Below are positions 1-7,603 of a stretch of DNA of 64,000 bases, piece after piece; positions within the stretch are counted from its first letter, which is position 1; every line of letters begins with the position of its first letter. The notes below the pieces were generated by a model. It was not told the origin of the DNA and made no database searches. It worked only from the letters and a program-made list of their open reading frames with translations. Source of the stretch: JAADEM01 sp965371855 (lineage in GTDB: Bacteria > Bacteroidota > Bacteroidia > Bacteroidales > Marinilabiliaceae); NCBI GenBank assembly GCA_965371855.1, contig CBDUZZ010000007.1, forward strand, positions 1-64,000. Direction: 5' to 3'. The position numbers were made by a program, and so were the translations under genes.

Positions 1-5
1 TTAGG

Positions 6-13
6 CAAAGATA
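6..13 (-). promoter_or_regulatory. Candidate -7 promoter element pointing out of the window
   Basis: The minus strand reads TATCTTTG, an exact match to the Bacteroidota TAnnTTTG -7 element. It would drive a gene that lies to the left of the window and is not visible. No convincing -33 TTTG was found at the expected distance, so this is tentative. Confidence 0.35.
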
Positions 14-72
14 CATATTATTTACGTCATATCATACTTAACTTAACACTAGTATCAAGTCAAATAAATCTT

Positions 73-200
73 TTGGGTGGAGTCTGCTTCGTCATTCTTC
101 CTCGCAGTGACGTCATTGCGAAGACGAGGCACAGCTTGTTCCGAAAATCGGGAAGGATGAAGCCTGCCTGCAGCAGGCAGACAATCTCAATCCAAATCTT
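73..200. repeat. Dispersed intergenic repeat (GTCATTGCGA family), copy 1
   Basis: Contains the core GACGTCATTGCGA followed by a GC-rich palindrome built on CCTGCAGG, ending near CAATCTCAATCC. The same core recurs near 11.6-11.7 kb, 16.8-16.97 kb and 29.0 kb, always between genes. Boundaries are approximate; terminal inverted repeats are not obvious in this copy, so it may be truncated. Confidence 0.5.
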
Positions 201-356
201 TAAGGTTAACTTGACACTAGTTCCTGATAGAAATATAACAGAAATCAAAGACAAAAAAAAGAAAATCCGGGATTATCATTTTTGTGTCTGTAAAAAACAG
301 TTCCTTTGTTTTGTCCGACTTGAGAAAAGGAATGGAAATGCCATGCTCAATTAGTC

Positions 357-893
357 CTAACCTTTTACATACTCGTTTATCGGCAACTCATTAAGATATG
401 CCGAAAGTTCTTTTTTCTGTTTAGAAATTGAAATCCTCCCTGAACGAACAAACTGAAGTATATTAAAGTGCCTAAGTATATCGTACAATTTTTCGGTATC
501 TTCTACATGACCTGTTTTTTCTATTATCACAAAGTCTTTCTGAATGTCAACCATTCGTGCATTATATTCACGTAGCAGATGTTCCAGATTCTTGTCAATT
601 GCCGAATCAATGGATATTTTATAAAGAGCTATTTCACGATATATTATTTCTTCATTCTGATAATAAGCTGCACGTAACACTTCAGGTAGTTTAGCTATCT
701 GTTTAACAACTTTTCTTATCAGGTCTTCTTCTTCTTCAATAACAATTGTAAATCGGTGAACCCCTTTCATTTCGCTTGATGAAACGGTAAGGCTTTCAAT
801 ATTTATATGACGACGGGAGAAAATTATGGTAATTCGGTTCAATAGCCCAATATGGTTCTCGGAAAAGGCTGTAATTGTATACATATCTTTCAT
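357..893 (-). CDS. ilvN: Acetolactate synthase small (regulatory) subunit
   Basis: Regulatory subunit of acetohydroxyacid synthase, which pairs with IlvB for the first common step of valine, leucine and isoleucine synthesis and confers feedback control. An N-terminal ACT domain (about residues 1-80; motif ENHIGLLNRITIIFSRRHIN) is followed by the ALS small-subunit C-terminal domain. The start at 893 (MKDMYTITAF) matches the usual family N-terminus. An upstream ATG at 956 in the same frame would add 21 residues translated from AT-rich leader-like sequence and would overlap ilvB by 23 bases. The gene follows ilvB on the same strand, so the two are likely cotranscribed. Family assignment is firm; the start is inferred. 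Confidence 0.93.
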   Translation of the reverse strand: MKDMYTITAFSENHIGLLNRITIIFSRRHINIESLTVSSSEMKGVHRFTIVIEEEEDLIRKVVKQIAKLPEVLRAAYYQNEEIIYREIALYKISIDSAIDKNLEHLLREYNARMVDIQKDFVIIEKTGHVEDTEKLYDILRHFNILQFVRSGRISISKQKKELSAYLNELPINEYVKG

Positions 894-933
894 TTTATTT
901 TTTATTTGCAATTCGTAATTCTCAATTAACATA

Positions 934-2634
934 CTATTCTTCCAGAACAATTTCATCTACAGCTGCTCCCGGATAAATCATAGGAAATACATTTATCTCT
1001 TTCTCAATTTTCACTTCAAGCAAATATGGCCCGGGGGTATTTAGCATGTCATCAATCGCTTTATCCAAATTCTCCCTCTCTTCTACAATGTGACTATCAA
1101 TGCCGAAAGCTTTTGCCATAAGAGGGAAGTCAGGTGTAGGCATATTTGTTTCTGCATACCGTTTGTCCATAAACAGATCCTGCCACTGGCGAACCATACC
1201 GAGGAAATTATTATTTAGTATCATCATCTTTACAGGGAGTTTATACTGAAAAATTGTTCCCAGTTCCTGAAGTGTCATTTGAAAACCTCCATCACCTGCA
1301 AATAGCACCACTGTTTTATCAGGCTGACCTACCTGCGCACCCATGGCTGCCGGCAGACCAAATCCCATAGTTCCTAAACCACCGGAGGTAATAAGTGAAT
1401 TTGGGTTCATATATTTATAATAACGGGCGGCCATCATCTGGTTTTGTCCAACATCGGTAACTATTATGGCTTCTCCATCAGTTTTTTCCGACAACATGGC
1501 AATTGCTTCACCTGAATGTATTTTTCCCTCTTTAGGAAAGCATTCCGGTACAATTACTTTATCATACTCTATTTTATTTAACCGTTTAAACTCCGACAAC
1601 CATGCCTCGTCAGTCTGGTAGCTTATTTTATGAGTTATCTCTTTCAGGAAATCTTTTATATCAGCATTAATTGCAAGGTCAGCGGTTATGTTTTTATTCA
1701 ATTCAGCCTCGTCAATGTCTATATGAATAATTTTTGCATTTACAGCATATCTCTTCAGGTCACCGGTAACCCTGTCGTCAAAGCGCATCCCGGCAGCAAT
1801 AATCAGGTCTGCTTTATTGGTAAGTATATTTGGTGCATAGTTCCCGTGCATGCCAAGCATCCCCACATAATAAGGGTTATCTTCCTGGATAACAGATTTT
1901 CCCAGTAGAGTTACAGCTACCGGAATATGAGTTTTTTCAACAAATGACAACAGTTCATTTTGCCCGTTAGCTAATAAAATTCCATGACCGGCAAGCAATA
2001 ATGGCTTTTTTGAATTTTGCAGTAACCTGACAGCTTCGTCTACATCACTCTCTTCAAGCTGAGGCTTTGGGTTATATGAACGTATGGATTTTATTTTTTT
2101 ATATTTAAAATCGAACTCATTTATCTGGGCATCTTTTGTAATGTCTAACAGTACCGGACCTGGTCGACCGGTGTTTGCAAAATAAAATGCTTTGGCAATA
2201 GCATCAGGTATCTCTTCTGCTTTTGTAACCTGATAATTCCATTTAGTTACAGGCATTGAAAGGCTGACCATATCTGTCTCCTGAAAAGCATCGGATCCTA
2301 ACAGCTGCGAGGGAACCTGAGCTGTAATAAATATTGTTGGGATAGAGTCAAGATTGGCATTTGTAATACCCGTAAGCAAATTTGTTGCTCCCGGACCTGA
2401 TGTGGCAAAACAGATACCCGGTTTTCCTGTTACCTGAGCGTAAGCCTGAGCAGCATGAGCAGCACCCTGTTCGTGACGTACAAGTATATGATCGATTTTA
2501 TGGTTTTGGCGATACAAGTTGTCATAGATGGGCATTATAGCACCACCCGGATATCCAAAAATGGTATCTACTCCCTCTTCTACAAGGGAAAGCAAAATAG
2601 CCTCTGCTCCTGATGTTTTTTTTATTTTGTTCAT
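934..2634 (-). CDS. ilvB: Acetolactate synthase large (catalytic) subunit
   Basis: Thiamine-diphosphate enzyme that condenses pyruvate with pyruvate or 2-oxobutyrate in branched-chain amino acid synthesis. At 566 residues it has normal family length. The N-terminal TPP domain carries the catalytic glutamate in VRHEQGAAHAAQAYA (about residue 55). The central domain follows, and the C-terminal TPP/Mg-binding motif runs from GDGGFQMT to NNN (about residues 445-478). Its ATG overlaps the TGA of the upstream NifX-like gene (ATGA, 2631-2634), so translation is probably coupled. ilvN lies immediately downstream. No ilvC or ilvD is visible in the window. Confidence 0.96.
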   Translation of the reverse strand: MNKIKKTSGAEAILLSLVEEGVDTIFGYPGGAIMPIYDNLYRQNHKIDHILVRHEQGAAHAAQAYAQVTGKPGICFATSGPGATNLLTGITNANLDSIPTIFITAQVPSQLLGSDAFQETDMVSLSMPVTKWNYQVTKAEEIPDAIAKAFYFANTGRPGPVLLDITKDAQINEFDFKYKKIKSIRSYNPKPQLEESDVDEAVRLLQNSKKPLLLAGHGILLANGQNELLSFVEKTHIPVAVTLLGKSVIQEDNPYYVGMLGMHGNYAPNILTNKADLIIAAGMRFDDRVTGDLKRYAVNAKIIHIDIDEAELNKNITADLAINADIKDFLKEITHKISYQTDEAWLSEFKRLNKIEYDKVIVPECFPKEGKIHSGEAIAMLSEKTDGEAIIVTDVGQNQMMAARYYKYMNPNSLITSGGLGTMGFGLPAAMGAQVGQPDKTVVLFAGDGGFQMTLQELGTIFQYKLPVKMMILNNNFLGMVRQWQDLFMDKRYAETNMPTPDFPLMAKAFGIDSHIVEERENLDKAIDDMLNTPGPYLLEVKIEKEINVFPMIYPGAAVDEIVLEE

Positions 2635-2978
2635 TTTTCTGAAGTTAATTCTGAGATTATTTTTTCATCTGATTTTAATGTACCCTTAACATACCCCTCT
2701 ATTAGTTTTTCCGGAGTATCTTTTTTAATGCCAATAAAAAGGTTTATTTTCTCTTTTGAAAATTGGTTAATAATGATTTTATCTATTTTATGGGCAATTA
2801 TGTCTGTGACATTTTGCTGAATAGCCCATTCAGGCAGCTTTACAATATCTGAAGGCGGAACTTCAATTTCATTGCTTTTTACATTATCTCCATCAATTTC
2901 GAAAATCTCACAATAAGTACACTTTTCGAAATGGTCGCTCAGTTTGCCTTTCACAACAGGAATTGCTACTCGCTTCAT
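2631..2978 (-). CDS. NifX/NifB-C-like (dinitrogenase cofactor family) small protein
   Basis: A 115-residue single-domain protein resembling the dinitrogenase iron-molybdenum cofactor biosynthesis family (NifX/NafY/NifB C-terminal fold). The evidence is MKRVAIPVV at the start, a DHFEKCTYCEIFEID segment near residue 15-29, and a C-terminal region of alternating strands and helices. In non-diazotrophs such proteins are thought to bind metal clusters, but their function is mostly unknown. A CxxC pair (C20, C23) could bind metal; this is inference. It is the first gene before ilvB, with a 4-base overlap, and is divergent from the FNR-like regulator. Why it is coupled to ilvB is not clear from sequence. 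Confidence 0.75.
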   Translation of the reverse strand: MKRVAIPVVKGKLSDHFEKCTYCEIFEIDGDNVKSNEIEVPPSDIVKLPEWAIQQNVTDIIAHKIDKIIINQFSKEKINLFIGIKKDTPEKLIEGYVKGTLKSDEKIISELTSEK

Positions 2979-3157
2979 ATTTGTTGATTTATAAATATTA
3001 TTTGTTTGACAGGAACAAATATGAATAAAACTTTAACAGGTACATTTTACATGCCTATGAAATTTTACAGTTTTTTTTCTATAAAAATTCTGTTTTATTA
3101 TTCAAATAGATAAGTATTTATAAATTTGTGTGTTATAAAACTGGTAATTTAAAAACT

Positions 3158-3853
3158 ATGACGGGAAATATCAATACCGCTAATTGCACTAATTGCGAAC
3201 ACTTCTCAAAGTGTTTTCAGCATCTGTTTCCTGATGAACTGGAATTTATAACCGAAAAAAAAATCCAGTTAACATATTTGCCGGGAGAAACCCTTTTTAA
3301 ACAGGGGGCTTTTGCTCCTTATGTTATGTTTGTAATACAAGGTTTAGTAAAGGTTTACCTGCAAACAGGCAGTAATAAACAACTAAATATTCGATTGGCA
3401 ATGGAAGGTGATTATCTGGCATTTTCATCTGTCTTTGATGAAAATATTTATAACTATTCAGCCGTTGCATTAAAAAACTCTACCGTTTGTATGATAGATA
3501 AAACAGCATTAAGAAAGTTATTTCTTAAGAATGCGATGTTTGCTATGCATATCACATCACGGAATTGCAGAAATGAAGCATGGCTTCTTGATATGCTTAA
3601 AAACATTACCTACAAACAGATGAGAGGGAAACTGGCCTCTGCGTTAATCTACTTATCTTCTGAGCAGTTTTTAGAACAGGATGTTTTTCAATATTTAACC
3701 AGAAAGGATATCGCTGATTTTGCCTCTATAACTACCGAAAGCTCCATAAGATTTATTAAAGAATTTGAAAAAGAAGGAATCCTTAAACTTGATGGTAAAA
3801 ATATATCCATTACCAACAGAGAAACTCTTGTCGATATTGCCAAAAACGGGTAA
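3158..3853 (+). CDS. Crp/Fnr-family regulator with FNR-type cysteine set
   Basis: A cyclic-nucleotide-binding-like effector domain (PGETLFKQGAFAPYVMFVIQG) followed by a C-terminal HTH_Crp domain (about the last 75 residues, RKDIADFASITTESSIRFIKEF). Near the N-terminus is CTNCEHFSKC, i.e. C-x2-C-x5-C, the spacing of E. coli FNR C20/C23/C29. A fourth cysteine lies in STVCMIDKTALRKLF, at the position of FNR C122. This implies a [4Fe-4S] oxygen-sensing regulator, inferred from motif identity. ATG at 3158 is preferred; a GTG at 3128 in frame would add ten residues. It is divergent from the NifX-ilvBN operon, whose promoter region it shares. Confidence 0.88.
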   Translation: MTGNINTANCTNCEHFSKCFQHLFPDELEFITEKKIQLTYLPGETLFKQGAFAPYVMFVIQGLVKVYLQTGSNKQLNIRLAMEGDYLAFSSVFDENIYNYSAVALKNSTVCMIDKTALRKLFLKNAMFAMHITSRNCRNEAWLLDMLKNITYKQMRGKLASALIYLSSEQFLEQDVFQYLTRKDIADFASITTESSIRFIKEFEKEGILKLDGKNISITNRETLVDIAKNG

Positions 3854-3870
3854 TTAAAACCAAAATAGTT

Positions 3871-3878
3871 TAACTTTG
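3871..3878 (+). promoter_or_regulatory. -7 promoter element for the methyltransferase gene
   Basis: TAACTTTG matches TAnnTTTG exactly and lies 20 bases before the ATG at 3899. A clear -33 element was not found. Confidence 0.45.
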
Positions 3879-3898
3879 CCGGACAATAGTTATACGAG

Positions 3899-5011
3899 AT
3901 GTTAAAGAACGAAACAGGATTAGTATTGACAGTTTCAGGCAAAGAGATACAGGTTAATCGTCCGGAGCCTATTATCTCAAATATTGATGTAGTTCCATAT
4001 AAGCGTAGAATGGAGCCACAAGATGCTGTTGATGCACTTGTTGATGGATACTATGTTTTAATTGTCGATTTTTATAGCAGTGGTCTTACAGTATTGAGAG
4101 AGCTAAAGAGGCACATTAAAAACAAACACTCCGATCAATCATTTCAGGGACAACGTGATTACCGTTCAATATTTCGAGAACTTTCACATCGACTACTTTT
4201 AGTAGTAAGCAACAATAAATTAACTGTAAAAAAAGCACCGAAAATTGGCTGGTTTATAATACTATACCCCGAATTAAATGAGTTTTTATTACCATTCCCT
4301 CAGGTTCAGGGTTTAAACAGTTCATGGCAATGGTACGAAAAAGGTATTTCTATTCCGGTTTTAGATAAGAAAATACACCCATTTTTTGGAACTTATTTCC
4401 CAACCCGGTTCGAACATCTGAAACTTTTTGATAACTGGTTAAAACAATATAAAGGAGAAAAGAAATCAGCCATTGATATTGGGATTGGCAGTGGAGTGCT
4501 CTCTTTCCTGATGTTAAAACATCGTTTCGAAAAAATTCATGGGACGGACTCTAATCCGAATACAATCATTGGATTATACGAAGATATAAATAAAAACAAG
4601 CTGCATTCGAAAATAGATATGGTACATGGTGATTTGTTTGCCAACTGTAATTTAAAAACGGAATTAATAGTATTTAATCCGCCATGGATTCCTGCTTCTC
4701 ACGATTCAGTGGGGGTAGACAGAGCCATATATTACGATGCCAATCTGTTTCCACGCTTTTTCGCCGAAGCAAAAAATCATCTTACTAATGAAGGAAGAGT
4801 GGTTCTTCTGTTTTCGAATTTGGCTCAAATAACTAAAGTTAGCGGGTGTCATCCTATCGAAGCAGAATTATCTGAGGGTGGACGATTCGAAAAGGAACTG
4901 TTTATCCAAAGCAAGGTTAGTAAGGCCTCAAAAAAAACACGTAGAAATCAAAATTGGCGCAGCTCCGAAATGGTAGAACTTTGGGTGTTGAAATTGAAGA
5001 GTGCGAAATAG
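3899..5011 (+). CDS. Class I SAM-dependent methyltransferase (HemK/small-MTase type)
   Basis: A 370-residue protein. The C-terminal half is a Rossmann methyltransferase domain with motif I AIDIGIGSGVLSF (about residue 198) and the NPPW motif in VFNPPWIPAS (about residue 260). NPPY/NPPW is typical of enzymes that methylate amide or exocyclic amino nitrogens (PrmC/HemK, RsmC, DNA MTases). The N-terminal ~180 residues have no recognised domain and include a segment rich in basic residues. The substrate cannot be told from sequence. The next gene (DUF4268) starts 54 bases downstream on the same strand and may be cotranscribed. Confidence 0.8.
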   Translation: MLKNETGLVLTVSGKEIQVNRPEPIISNIDVVPYKRRMEPQDAVDALVDGYYVLIVDFYSSGLTVLRELKRHIKNKHSDQSFQGQRDYRSIFRELSHRLLLVVSNNKLTVKKAPKIGWFIILYPELNEFLLPFPQVQGLNSSWQWYEKGISIPVLDKKIHPFFGTYFPTRFEHLKLFDNWLKQYKGEKKSAIDIGIGSGVLSFLMLKHRFEKIHGTDSNPNTIIGLYEDINKNKLHSKIDMVHGDLFANCNLKTELIVFNPPWIPASHDSVGVDRAIYYDANLFPRFFAEAKNHLTNEGRVVLLFSNLAQITKVSGCHPIEAELSEGGRFEKELFIQSKVSKASKKTRRNQNWRSSEMVELWVLKLKSAK

Positions 5012-5065
5012 AAGTTATTCTAATATTTAATATTTCATTATATTTGAAAATAAATAGTAATAACC

Positions 5066-5524
5066 ATGTTTTCGAAAGAAGAGGCTAAGCAGATAAGACT
5101 GGAGTTTTGGAGAAAACTTGATAATCGTACCAGACGACTTCCAGGACAGGGAGGCCGTAAAAAAAAATGGATTTCCAAACGAACGGAAATTAAAGGATTG
5201 GATCTACGTTTCGATGTTGACAGAGAAAAAGCCATTGTGGCTTTGGAGATCAATCATAACCAGGAAGAAAAACGGTTGGCGCTGTATGAACGTCTCGAAG
5301 CATGCAAGAAAATCTTTGAAGACTCTTTCGGCAAGCCGTTAACCTGGGACTATCTGTACGAAAAGCCTACAGGAAAACATGTTTGCAGAGTGTATGTTGA
5401 GATGGACGCCGACCTGTACGGGAAGGAAGAGTGGCCACAAGTCAGTTATTTTCTTATCGATAATATGATGCGGATGGAGAAAGCTTTTCTTGAAGTAAAA
5501 GATTTTTTAAAGTATCATCGTTGA
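5066..5524 (+). CDS. DUF4268 domain-containing protein
   Basis: A 152-residue protein matching DUF4268 over its whole length (opening MFSKEEAKQIRLEFWRKL, closing with a helix ending FLKYHR). The family is common in Bacteroidota, and a related domain sits at the C-terminus of some restriction-system-associated proteins. Its function is unknown. A conserved aromatic/acidic pattern and no signal peptide suggest a cytoplasmic protein. It follows the methyltransferase gene and is followed by a bidirectional terminator-like hairpin. Confidence 0.75.
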   Translation: MFSKEEAKQIRLEFWRKLDNRTRRLPGQGGRKKKWISKRTEIKGLDLRFDVDREKAIVALEINHNQEEKRLALYERLEACKKIFEDSFGKPLTWDYLYEKPTGKHVCRVYVEMDADLYGKEEWPQVSYFLIDNMMRMEKAFLEVKDFLKYHR

Positions 5525-5573
5525 AAATGGTAAAGTACTTCAATTTGACTACCAATCGATTATCAAAAATAAA

Positions 5574-5622
5574 AAAGGACAGATTCCGGTATCAACCTTC
5601 ATCTGTCCCTTTACAGTTTTTT
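5574..5622. terminator. Bidirectional intrinsic terminator
   Basis: GACAGAT pairs with ATCTGTC, with A/T-rich stem extensions (AAAG, CTTT) and a ~16-nt loop. It is followed on the plus strand by TTTTTTA and flanked on the other side by AAAAAA. It sits between the convergent DUF4268 (+) and fabH (-) genes and can serve both. Confidence 0.65.
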
Positions 5623-5633
5623 ATATCCTATTA

Positions 5634-6650
5634 TTACTCTTCAGAGTGATATTTACTACCGTCATAGCCCCATTTCACATAAGTTGCTCCCCATGTAAAT
5701 CCGGCTCCGAATGCAGTAAGAATAATATTATCGCCTTTATTCAATTTCTTTTCCCACTCCCATAAGCACAAAGGAATTGTAGCTGCTGTTGTATTACCAT
5801 AACGTTCAATATTAATCATTACTTGCTCCTTTTTAATTCCCATACGCTTAGCAGTAGCATCTATAATTCGCAGGTTTGCCTGATGTGGTACTAACCATGC
5901 CAACTCATCAGGAGAGATGTTATTTCTCTCCATTATTTCTACCGAAACATCAGCCATACGGGATACAGCATGCTTAAATACTGTTTTCCCATCTTGATAG
6001 ATATAATGCATTTTAGCATCCAGCGTTTCATGAGAAGATGGGTAAGCGGAACCACCACCTTTCATACGCAGGTAGTGTCGGCCGGCACCGTCACTCTCCA
6101 TTATTGAATCTTTAATGCCAATATCTTCGGTAGTAGGTTCAACTAAAACAGCAGCTGAAGCATCGCCAAAAAGAACACATGTTGTTCGATCGGTGTAATC
6201 AACTATTGATGACATTGTATCAGCACCAACAACAATCACTTTCTTCTTATATCCTGATTCAATAAACTTAGTAGCGATGTCAAGAGCATACAAAAAACCC
6301 GAACATGCACCATTAATATCAAAACCTTGGGCATTTATTACCCCGGCTTTATCGCAAATGATGTTGGCTGTTGCCGGGAATGGATGATCGGGTGTTATTG
6401 TTGCACAAATGAGTAAATCGATATCTTCCGGTTTAACTCCTGTTTTCTTAAAAATATCCTGTACTGCTCTTGTCCCCATAAAAGAGCTTCCTTCTCCCTC
6501 TTCTTTCAGTATATGCCTCTCCTTGATTCCCACACGTGTCATTATCCATTCGTCTGATGTATCAACCATCTTACTTAACTCATGGTTATCAAGAATATAC
6601 TCAGGAACATAAGCACCTATTGCCGTAATTGTTGCTGTAATTTTTTCCAT
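5634..6650 (-). CDS. fabH: 3-oxoacyl-[acyl-carrier-protein] synthase III
   Basis: Initiates type II fatty-acid synthesis by condensing an acyl-CoA primer with malonyl-ACP. At 338 residues it has normal length. The Cys-His-Asn triad is visible: C116 in DINGACSGFLYAL, His in LVPHQANLRIID (about residue 256) and Asn in RYGNTTAATIPL (about residue 286). It is the last gene of the DUF177-rpmF-fabH cluster, a common bacterial arrangement in which plsX is often also present (absent here). A second TAnnTTTG element at 6700-6707 could give it its own promoter. Confidence 0.96.
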   Translation of the reverse strand: MEKITATITAIGAYVPEYILDNHELSKMVDTSDEWIMTRVGIKERHILKEEGEGSSFMGTRAVQDIFKKTGVKPEDIDLLICATITPDHPFPATANIICDKAGVINAQGFDINGACSGFLYALDIATKFIESGYKKKVIVVGADTMSSIVDYTDRTTCVLFGDASAAVLVEPTTEDIGIKDSIMESDGAGRHYLRMKGGGSAYPSSHETLDAKMHYIYQDGKTVFKHAVSRMADVSVEIMERNNISPDELAWLVPHQANLRIIDATAKRMGIKKEQVMINIERYGNTTAATIPLCLWEWEKKLNKGDNIILTAFGAGFTWGATYVKWGYDGSKYHSEE

Positions 6651-6699
6651 TCTTTAATTTTTTCTAACCGGAATAAAGTCTAATAACAAAGTTTGTCTC

Positions 6700-6707
6700 C
6701 AAAATTA
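6700..6707 (-). promoter_or_regulatory. Possible internal -7 element for fabH
   Basis: TAATTTTG on the minus strand, 50 bases before the fabH ATG and within the rpmF-fabH gap. It matches TAnnTTTG; no -33 element is evident. Confidence 0.3.
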
Positions 6708-6745
6708 TATTTCGAAGGCAACTATCATTATTCTCTTTTAAAAAC

Positions 6746-6931
6746 TTATGCAGTTATTTCTTTTTCTACAGCAAGCTTTCCTCTATAATATCCACACTCT
6801 CCGCAAACCGTATGTAATTTAACTGTTGCGCCACAATTAGAACAAACACCAAGTGCCGGCATCACAGCCTTATAGTGTGTTCTTCTCTTATCTCTTCTCG
6901 TTTTTGAAATTTTTCTTTTAGGATGTGCCAT
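6746..6931 (-). CDS. rpmF: 50S ribosomal protein L32 (zinc-ribbon form)
   Basis: A 61-residue basic protein that starts with MAHPKRKISKTRRDKRRTHY, the L32 signature. It carries four zinc-ribbon cysteines, C30-x2-C33 and C43-x2-C46 (the C+ form). It is a structural protein of the large ribosomal subunit. It lies 13 bases after the DUF177 gene and ahead of fabH, in the conserved yceD-rpmF-fab order. Confidence 0.97.
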   Translation of the reverse strand: MAHPKRKISKTRRDKRRTHYKAVMPALGVCSNCGATVKLHTVCGECGYYRGKLAVEKEITA

Positions 6932-6944
6932 TTTTCAATCTCTT

Positions 6945-7490
6945 TTACTTATTTAATAGTTTCTTTAATGCGTCCCAACGTGGATCGCTATTATTTTCTT
7001 TTTTGTCTAAAATATCTCCTTCATCTACCCGATACTCATTTAATTTATCAAGCATCTGAATGTTACAAGTTGGATTACCATTCTCATCTTCAGGATGGAT
7101 ATGCCTAATCGGTAAACTTACAATTATAAATTCATACAACCATTGAGCAACATTTATTTGATGTTCATCATAGGAGAGAACAATAATCTCTTCCGACTGT
7201 TCAGCATACTCAAGGCCAAAATTAAAATAGAGCCTCTCAGAACAATCAACCGGTATCTCAATGGGAGCCAAACAATTGTCACAAATGCTGTTTACTACTC
7301 CTGAAATATTAAAGTCAACAACTAATAAATTTTGACTCTTATTCAAACTTACAACAGCATTTAACTGCCCGCTTTCAACTAAAGGATTCTCAAACAACTT
7401 AAAAAAAGAAGTGCCAATTTGATATTCAAATTTATGTAAACCTTCCGTTAACCCCTTGAAAGAGATGCTGTAATCCTTCAATCTGTCCAT
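6945..7490 (-). CDS. yceD: DUF177 / YceD family protein
   Basis: Conserved protein of the DUF177 family, almost always encoded next to rpmF. The E. coli and plant homologues are implicated in 23S rRNA accumulation or processing. The domain shows the usual central CDNCLAPIEIPVDC segment, with paired cysteines. The start at 7490 (MDRLKDYSISFKG) is chosen because a TAnnTTTG promoter element lies at 7512-7519. A longer in-frame start at 7532 would be upstream of that promoter and would add a non-conserved hydrophobic stretch. It is the first gene of the yceD-rpmF-fabH operon. Confidence 0.88.
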   Translation of the reverse strand: MDRLKDYSISFKGLTEGLHKFEYQIGTSFFKLFENPLVESGQLNAVVSLNKSQNLLVVDFNISGVVNSICDNCLAPIEIPVDCSERLYFNFGLEYAEQSEEIIVLSYDEHQINVAQWLYEFIIVSLPIRHIHPEDENGNPTCNIQMLDKLNEYRVDEGDILDKKENNSDPRWDALKKLLNK

Positions 7491-7511
7491 TTCCTTATCA
7501 TAAAAACTTTG

Positions 7512-7519
7512 CAAAAGTA
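7512..7519 (-). promoter_or_regulatory. -7 promoter element of the yceD-rpmF-fabH operon
   Basis: Minus strand TACTTTTG, an exact TAnnTTTG match, 22 bases before the chosen yceD ATG. Its position argues against the longer in-frame start at 7532. Confidence 0.55.
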
Positions 7520-7603
7520 AAAAAATATACATTTGTTAGAAAGAAATGTACAGTTTTTATTTCAAACAGCTGACTTTTAAAGTTTTTTAACCGGAATTGT
7601 TTG

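Larger units (their letters stand above)
1..356. other. Non-coding stretch with a dispersed-repeat copy
   Basis: No convincing gene is seen here. Open frames on both strands cross a repeat-like segment at about 73-200. That segment contains GACGTCATTGCGA and the palindrome GCCTGCCTGCAGCAGGCAG, both shared with the MITE-like element near 16.8 kb. The remainder is AT-rich. Confidence 0.5.

Noticed and set aside
73..354. Open frame at the left end of the window
   Set aside because: It runs through a dispersed intergenic repeat and lacks any family match or ribosome binding context.
3128..3157. GTG start for the FNR-like regulator
   Set aside because: It would give cysteine numbering equal to E. 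coli FNR (20, 23, 29, 121), which is attractive but coincidental; ATG at 3158 is a more usual start and the motif is intact either way.
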